DNA of 11,828 nucleotides from contig NW_003141318.1 of assembly GCF_000003605.2 (NCBI RefSeq), forward strand, positions 486,478 to 498,305. The letters run 5' to 3'. Of the stretch, positions 8,160-11,828 are shown piece after piece. How positions within the stretch are numbered: position 1 is the stretch's first letter; the number at the start of each line of letters is the position of its first letter. The notes beneath the pieces are model-generated. The model worked only from the letters and a program-made list of their open reading frames with translations. It was not told the DNA's origin and did not search any database. Position numbers and translations under genes: made by a program. The DNA is from Saccoglossus kowalevskii (lineage: Eukaryota > Hemichordata > Enteropneusta > Harrimaniidae).

Positions 8160-8396
8160 TTATACTTGAGAGGAGCCTGGAGTCACTCCCTTAAACTGTG
8201 ATCGAGGGCTCATTTCATGATCTCCAAGTCCCAAATCACCATCACTAGCTGGGTCTTGATCATGTGGATTAGGTGTTATATTTGGTGTGATATCATCTGT
8301 AGACCCGCCACCGATGATGGTTGGCATCTCTCCATATGACAGCTCATCGTCCAAGATTATCTCAGAATCACTGCCGCGACGAGGCATTGTAGATTC
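8160..8396 (-). CDS. Acidic disordered C-terminal (or internal) exon, unknown protein, possible PDZ ligand
   Basis: On the minus strand an acceptor tttgtcaatag|GAATCT at 8396/8397 opens a frame in phase 0. It encodes ESTMPRRGSDSEIILDDELS, a glycine turn (IIGGGSTDD), then a proline, aspartate and serine-rich stretch ending KGVTPGSSQ. The base composition is clearly less AT-rich than the surroundings. After CAA at 8166 two readings are possible. If translation continues, the next codons are GTA then TAA, and the protein ends SSQV, a class I PDZ-binding pattern (S/T-X-V). If the GTATAAG here is used as a donor, this is a 231-base internal exon, phase 0 at both ends. The sequence looks like a regulatory cytoplasmic tail rather than a folded domain. 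I do not recognise the family. The ATG at 8385-8387 is probably internal. Confidence 0.6.
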   Translation of the reverse strand, partial: ESTMPRRGSDSEIILDDELSYGEMPTIIGGGSTDDITPNITPNPHDQDPASDGDLGLGDHEMSPRSQFKGVTPGSSQV

Positions 8397-8778
8397 CTAT
8401 TGACAAATACAAGCAATAAGTGTAAAGCTGCATTTGGAATTTGTCTTAAGTGATCATAGGACTGAGAAAAGTGTGCATTCGTAGACAGGGATTCAGTGAC
8501 TTTTGTGAGATTTAGTTATCAGCAAATTAAAAGAGCATGAGCTGTATTTTACATGAATTTGTTAATTTTTTTTTTATCCACGCAATACTGAGCTAAAATT
8601 AACTTTCTAGTACCAAATGAATCAACACACAGTAATATGTCATGAGACACAATGTACCGGGTATACAAGTATTTATGCAAATAGCTGCATTCAACATGGG
8701 AAAAATTGACAAAATAACATTACTCTAAGTTCATGGTAGCATAAAGTTATGGATGATTCCTTACAGCGGGTGCTATAA

Positions 8779-8853
8779 AAACTAATCAGGATAAGAGCTA
8801 TCTCCCTATCAATTTCTCTTGCAACATTGTAATATTCCTAGGAATGTTTGTTA
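8779..8853 (+). repeat. Left arm of a diverged inverted repeat
   Basis: It shares AAACTAATCA, then AACATTGT.ATATTCCT.GGA and TGTTTGTT, in the same order with the reverse complement of 9099-9186. Spacing differs by small insertions. Either two copies of one dispersed repeat in opposite orientation or an old fold-back. Confidence 0.65.
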
Positions 8854-9098
8854 TGACTTTGATTGAAACTCATTTGCATGCCAAAAGTTCCACATATTTG
8901 ATAAGAGCGTTCCAAATATGGAATAAAATTGTTTGGTTGAGATAAAATAATAATTCAGCATGTACAAATGTATAATGTCATAGGATTCAACAATTCACCA
9001 TTTTCATATTCATACAATTCTTTTGCTTGAAATCTGACTTTGTTTTAAATCCAAATCTATAAATCTGATTTGCAAATACCAGTAGTTGACGAGGAGCA

Positions 9099-9186
9099 AA
9101 CAACAAACACTGCTGGCAATGTTCCCAGGAATATCACAATGTTACGAGAGATTAATGTAGAAGAGAACGTTTATTGTGATTAGTTT
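9099..9186 (-). repeat. Right arm of a diverged inverted repeat
   Basis: Read on the minus strand it matches the arm at 8779-8853 in three ordered blocks, with about 15 extra bases between the second and third block. The weak open frame across it (FLGTLPAVFVVC) is therefore probably repeat sequence, not an exon. Confidence 0.65.
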
Positions 9187-9500
9187 AATACCCAAGATAA
9201 ACCTTTGAATGGTATCATTTTCCTTACCACAATTTTGTATTTTTTTAATTTCTTTGTAAATTTTTATCCATGTGGACATCATATCGAATTGGCTACAAGA
9301 TCTTGATCAAAATGTTTGAAAAATATGGAAAATAACAAAATACAAAGGTAAAGACCAAATGTTTATTTGAACACTAACTAGCAGGTCAGTCGTAAACTAA
9401 CTCGTAATTAAGAATGCTTCTCAAAGTATGAGCTCATCAGCTGATATGAAAACGATAGTCTGAAAGTAGCATAATGACTGCTCCTTAACATAGTCAAATA

Positions 9501-9533
9501 CCCCCACACCCGGCCCCCACCCACACCCCGCCC
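9501..9533 (-). other. G-quadruplex motif on the minus strand
   Basis: Six runs of three or more cytosines lie on the + strand (9501-9505, 9509-9511, 9514-9518, 9520-9522, 9526-9529, 9531-9533), separated by 1 to 3 bases. The minus strand thus satisfies the usual G3+ N1-7 rule with spare runs. It lies in the probable intron of the minus-strand gene and so would be G-rich in its pre-mRNA. Confidence 0.8.
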
Positions 9534-10197
9534 TCCACATGTAAAATTATTACCCACCTCCTTCCTTGTAAGACATCTAGCTACTGCACTACAGCAACCT
9601 GGTAAGGTCTGTGATAAGTCAGCACCTCTATTTGTAAGTACTGGTTTCACATAGCTACAAGGCAGTTAAGTAAATCTACACTTAGACATTATTCTGTTCT
9701 TTAATCATACATTTTTCTTAGTCTCCAAAGCATTATATGAACAAAGTCAAACATCGTTGACGCATACTGCTGCTTTTGAAAACATCACCAATTAGTGTAA
9801 TGACTAATTAAACACAAACAAGTATGAATATCTGACGTGTTTCACTTGTACGCACAGCTTATGAAATAAGATAAGATTTAGCTAGCTACTTCGTGCCTTT
9901 GGCAACTCAAAAAATTTGCAGACACCACTCCTGCCATATACACTGGAAAACAGGTAACAGAATAGGCACTGATGAGCTATTCTGAATCAACCTAGAATCG
10001 TAAGTCAGAAGAGTTGGTAATACCGCAGATGTAAAGGCGAGGCAAACAATTCATTCTGAGGAAATAAAAAGGCAAACAAATAATACAATGTATGGTCTTT
10101 CAATACTCCTCAAGCAAGCAATTACGATTGCAGATTGTTATAAATTTGTGAATTGTTATAAAGGATACTTATGGTCAAAGTTATACCATCGACTAAC

Positions 10198-10257
10198 CAA
10201 CCAGGCTTGCTCTTTTTTCTTGGCTCTTCTGATTGCCCTGGCAGCATTGGGATCTTG
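10198..10257 (-). CDS. Short basic internal exon, unknown protein
   Basis: The minus strand shows a T-rich tract, then tttcacag|CAA, 60 bases of open frame, and the donor TTG|GTTAGT. It encodes QDPNAARAIRRAKKKEQAWL in phase 0 at both ends. The exon is clearly GC-richer than its flanks. An earlier GT (CTG|GTTGGT) is an alternative but poorer donor. Spliced to the exon at 8166-8396 it reads ...KEQAWL-ESTMPRRG..., a basic segment followed by an acidic tail. That would suit the cytoplasmic end of a membrane protein or a scaffold, though this is only inference. No family recognised. Further upstream exons are not visible in the window. Confidence 0.5.
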
Positions 10258-10894
10258 CTGTGAAATGAAGTAAAATAAATAAATAAATAAATGTGTTCAT
10301 CATTCTACCATGAACTTTCATGTATTTATACATGTAGTGATATCTAACTTGGAACATATGCTAACATGGTATTCAAAGCACAACTGTAAGTTACATTATT
10401 GAATAAATCACAGTTACTATATGAAGACCATATAAAAAGATGAAACAGGCTGGCAGTTAAATTGATTCTTACGGAAACATTTGAAAAGAAGATGAATCCC
10501 AAGATGCATGTGCAGCACTTGTTGTACATACATGTACTAAAACAGTGAAAGCATATCAGCTGGATTCTCTTGTAAACCTCATTACTAAACGACTTGCTCA
10601 GGAGCCTCACCAAATAGGCAGTAAAATTTCATCGTTTGCACAATTTTATGCTTAATGTCACATAAATATTAAAATGATATTAATATTTAACTTGAGTTTT
10701 CAGGTGAAAATAGTTGCTCAGTGCAATATTTGCCGAGAGGAAACACTGCATTTAAGTAATAGACAAAGCTGTCAACTGCAAATACAACATTTATTTCATG
10801 AGATATCATAGCAATACCATACTTATCCGGGTAAGAGCCCATGCCTGGGCAAACGCCCACCCCCCGCTTTTGACACAATAAAGAAGTTGAGGTC
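10258..10894. other. No gene seen; repeat-like right end
   Basis: A short (AAAT)n run at 10273-10292 contributes to the T-rich tract upstream of the exon acceptor at 10257. Open frames at 10344-10613 and 10687-10896 on the minus strand have no recognisable domain. The part at 10828-10865 forms competing hairpins around TGGGC and GCCCA and looks repeat-derived. Confidence 0.45.
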
Positions 10895-10896
10895 AT

Positions 10897-10931
<35 letters not shown>

Positions 10932-10934
10932 TTA
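10895..10934. repeat. (ATTT)10 microsatellite
   Basis: A near-perfect 40-base tetranucleotide tract, read as (AAAT)n on the minus strand. It joins CACACAACATCCC...GGGGATG, which forms a hairpin around TCGGA. A simple-repeat tail at the end of a conserved-looking block is typical of non-LTR retrotransposon or SINE 3' ends. The parent element is not identified. Confidence 0.9.
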
Positions 10935-11232
10935 ACACACAACATCCCTCGGAGGGGATGAAAAGGGTTACAAATCAGATATTAGTAAAAGAAAAATAAC
11001 CACATAAAGAGTAAGGGAACAAAAAGGCATAAAAAAAAAAAAAAAGATAATAAGTTGAATACAAGGAATGTATTACTGGCTTAGTTTATGTAGGTGCTGC
11101 TGTCACACGCCCAGGGGGTCTTTTTCTACACACAAAAAAAAACATTTTCTATTCGTTGACTGTGGTTGTATCAACAGTTGTCGTGATGCTTATAAAAATT
11201 CAAAATATAATTGTTAAATGCGTAAAACAAGG
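10935..11232. other. Repeat-like flank, no gene
   Basis: Contains the hairpin CATCCC...GGGATG right after the (ATTT)n tract, an A-run at about 11031-11045 and another at about 11134-11142. No open frame of interest. Confidence 0.45.
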
Positions 11233-11286
11233 GGTGAACGCAAAATAGCTGTGACAGCTTTCTGCCTTCAGGGCAGCGCGTTCACC
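11233..11286. other. Small three-way-junction fold
   Basis: A perfect 9-base outer stem (GGTGAACGC at 11233-11241 with GCGTTCACC at 11278-11286) encloses two perfect hairpins, AGCTG-TGA-CAGCT (11247-11259) and CTGCC-TTCAG-GGCAG (11262-11276). I found no hammerhead core (CTGANGA/GAAA) and no tRNA boxes. It could be a structured RNA, a cruciform, or the fold of a short mobile element. Confidence 0.5.
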
Positions 11287-11376
11287 GCTGATTTTTTTCA
11301 GAATCAGAACAGTCAGCAAGTATATAAGAATATATATTAAAGCAGAAACGGTAGTTTGCTTTTTGAAATATGTCGT

Positions 11377-11392
11377 GGCCCTAAAAAGGGCC
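11377..11392 (-). terminator. Histone-type 3' stem-loop
   Basis: On the minus strand the 16-base element is GGCCCT-TTTT-AGGGCC, preceded closely by CAAAC and followed by ACGACA. This is the layout of the replication-dependent histone mRNA 3' end (six-base stem, four-base U-rich loop), though the usual last loop base C is T here. CAAAAAGC eleven bases downstream resembles a purine-rich downstream element. No histone coding sequence is found on the upstream side (11393-11828) in any frame. Confidence 0.35.
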
Positions 11393-11413
11393 GGCCGTTT
11401 GGTTTGTGCTTCC

Positions 11414-11551
11414 TTAGAAACGATTCAAGCAAATCGTATAAGGAGAGCCGCTAAGCCAGTGTCGCACTCGTTCGGCTTTGGAGTTGTCGACAATGAAACC
11501 AATGTTGCAATATTGTAGCAACGCGTACCTGGGAGAGTGGTTGAAATCACG
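11414..11551 (-). pseudogene. In-frame continuation after the HIRAN-like exon stop
   Basis: After the TAA at 11552-11554 the same minus-strand frame stays open for 45 codons to a TAA at 11414-11416. It reads RDFNHSPRYALLQYCNIGFI, then VDNSKAERVRHWLSG. This looks protein-like and may be the rest of the same protein broken by a stop, for example a CAA to TAA change. It may also be chance. The second stop lies 21 bases before the histone-type stem-loop. Confidence 0.3.
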
Positions 11552-11695
11552 TTATTTTGGCTTTATAAAATATTTTGTAGCAGTTTGCGAATCCATAACT
11601 GGGGCCAGCAATTTTGCAATGTCACGCTGAAGACTGTCAACTTTTTTACCATCTTTCATCATCGCTATTGCATTTCTGTCATGAAAACTATTCTT
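11552..11695 (-). CDS. HIRAN-domain-like terminal exon or remnant
   Basis: On the minus strand an 11-T tract and atccaacaacag form a strong acceptor at 11695/11696. An in-frame TAG lies just upstream of the tract, so the exon should start here. It encodes 47 residues and ends at TAA (11552-11554). FHDRNAIAMMKDGKKV followed by LQRDIAKLLAPVMDS matches the HIRAN pattern of HLTF/Rad5-type proteins (DxNAI...G..VGHL...LA..LA..MD), a domain that binds 3' DNA ends. The usual GH in VGHL is DS here, so binding residues may be lost. HIRAN-like domains also occur in multicopy uncharacterised invertebrate proteins, so this may be mobile-element derived. The rest of the gene lies right of the window. Confidence 0.5.
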   Translation of the reverse strand, partial: KNSFHDRNAIAMMKDGKKVDSLQRDIAKLLAPVMDSQTATKYFIKPK

Positions 11696-11828
11696 CTGTT
11701 GTTGGATAAAAAAAAAAACTTCCTATTTCAAGTCCACCGCGATATCCATATAATGAGACATTCCAACCGCCGGAACTTGCTGAATGATAACTTTCACCGT
11801 GATTGATAAGCGTTGAGTCTGATAAGAA

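Larger units (their letters stand above)
8397..10197 (-). other. Probable intron of the minus-strand gene (1.8 kb)
   Basis: The interval between the two likely exons starts GTTAGT and ends TTTGTCAATAG on the minus strand. It contains a diverged inverted repeat pair (8779-8853 and 9099-9186), a cytosine-run block at 9501-9533, and low-complexity AT. The open frame at 9408-9650 on the minus strand runs through the G-rich block and has no recognisable domain. Confidence 0.45.

Noticed and set aside
8771-8778. Eight-base micro-exon between tttttatag and gtaagg on the minus strand
   Set aside because: Good splice-like flanks, but it abuts the inverted repeat arm and has no frame support.
9408-9650. 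80-codon minus-strand frame
   Set aside because: Runs through the G-rich block, giving Gly/Arg low complexity, and shows no domain.
9923-9961. Short + strand exon-like stretch ending AACAG|gtaaca
   Set aside because: No pyrimidine tract before the acceptor and no neighbouring + exons.
10344-10613. 89-codon minus-strand frame
   Set aside because: Cys/Phe-rich composition expected from AT-rich noncoding DNA; no domain or codon signal.
11393-11828. Histone gene upstream of the stem-loop
   Set aside because: All three minus-strand frames were read and none matches H1, H2A, H2B, H3 or H4 endings.
1-11828. CRISPR array, bacterial operons, phage genes
   Set aside because: No regularly spaced direct repeats with spacers; split exons and repeats show an animal genome.

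Overview
The window looks like AT-rich nuclear DNA from an animal, most likely an aquatic invertebrate. Codons are split by GT-AG introns, there are no bacterial-style operons or ribosome binding sites, and much of the DNA is intron, microsatellite and decayed repeat. The species cannot be fixed from the sequence.

Left part, + strand (1-2510): the 3' end of an AIFM2/FSP1-type flavoprotein gene. Three coding exons (1-76, 424-624, 1558-1718) join with both introns in phase 1. They give 145 residues that end in the AIFM2-type C-terminal domain. A long 3' UTR follows, with a GTT/GGT microsatellite and a possible AATAAA signal near 2503. The last intron holds three CACGTG boxes, one inside a 14-base perfect palindrome.

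Middle (2510-8160): no complete gene. It contains minus-strand coding-like fragments (3006-3395 and 3954-4106), a dispersed repeat with terminal hairpins (about 3575-3940), a 33-base tandem triplicate (5543-5641), and long AT-rich stretches where I find nothing convincing.

Right part, minus strand (8160-10257): two likely exons of an unrecognised gene convergent with AIFM2. One is a short basic exon (10198-10257). The other is an acidic, serine- and proline-containing exon (8166-8396). They are phase-compatible. If the second exon is terminal, the protein ends in SSQV, which fits a class I PDZ ligand. The intron between them holds a diverged inverted repeat pair and a strong minus-strand G-quadruplex motif.

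Far right (10700-11828): an (ATTT)n tract at the edge of a repeat, a small three-way-junction fold, a histone-type 3' stem-loop on the minus strand, and a minus-strand exon or remnant resembling a HIRAN domain. After its stop the same frame stays open to another stop that lies just before the stem-loop.

I do not see a clear new system. The most interesting items are the HIRAN-like remnant with its stem-loop, the unknown minus-strand gene, and the E-box cluster in the AIFM2 intron. All exon calls rest on reading frames, splice sites and remembered family motifs, with no transcript or database evidence.
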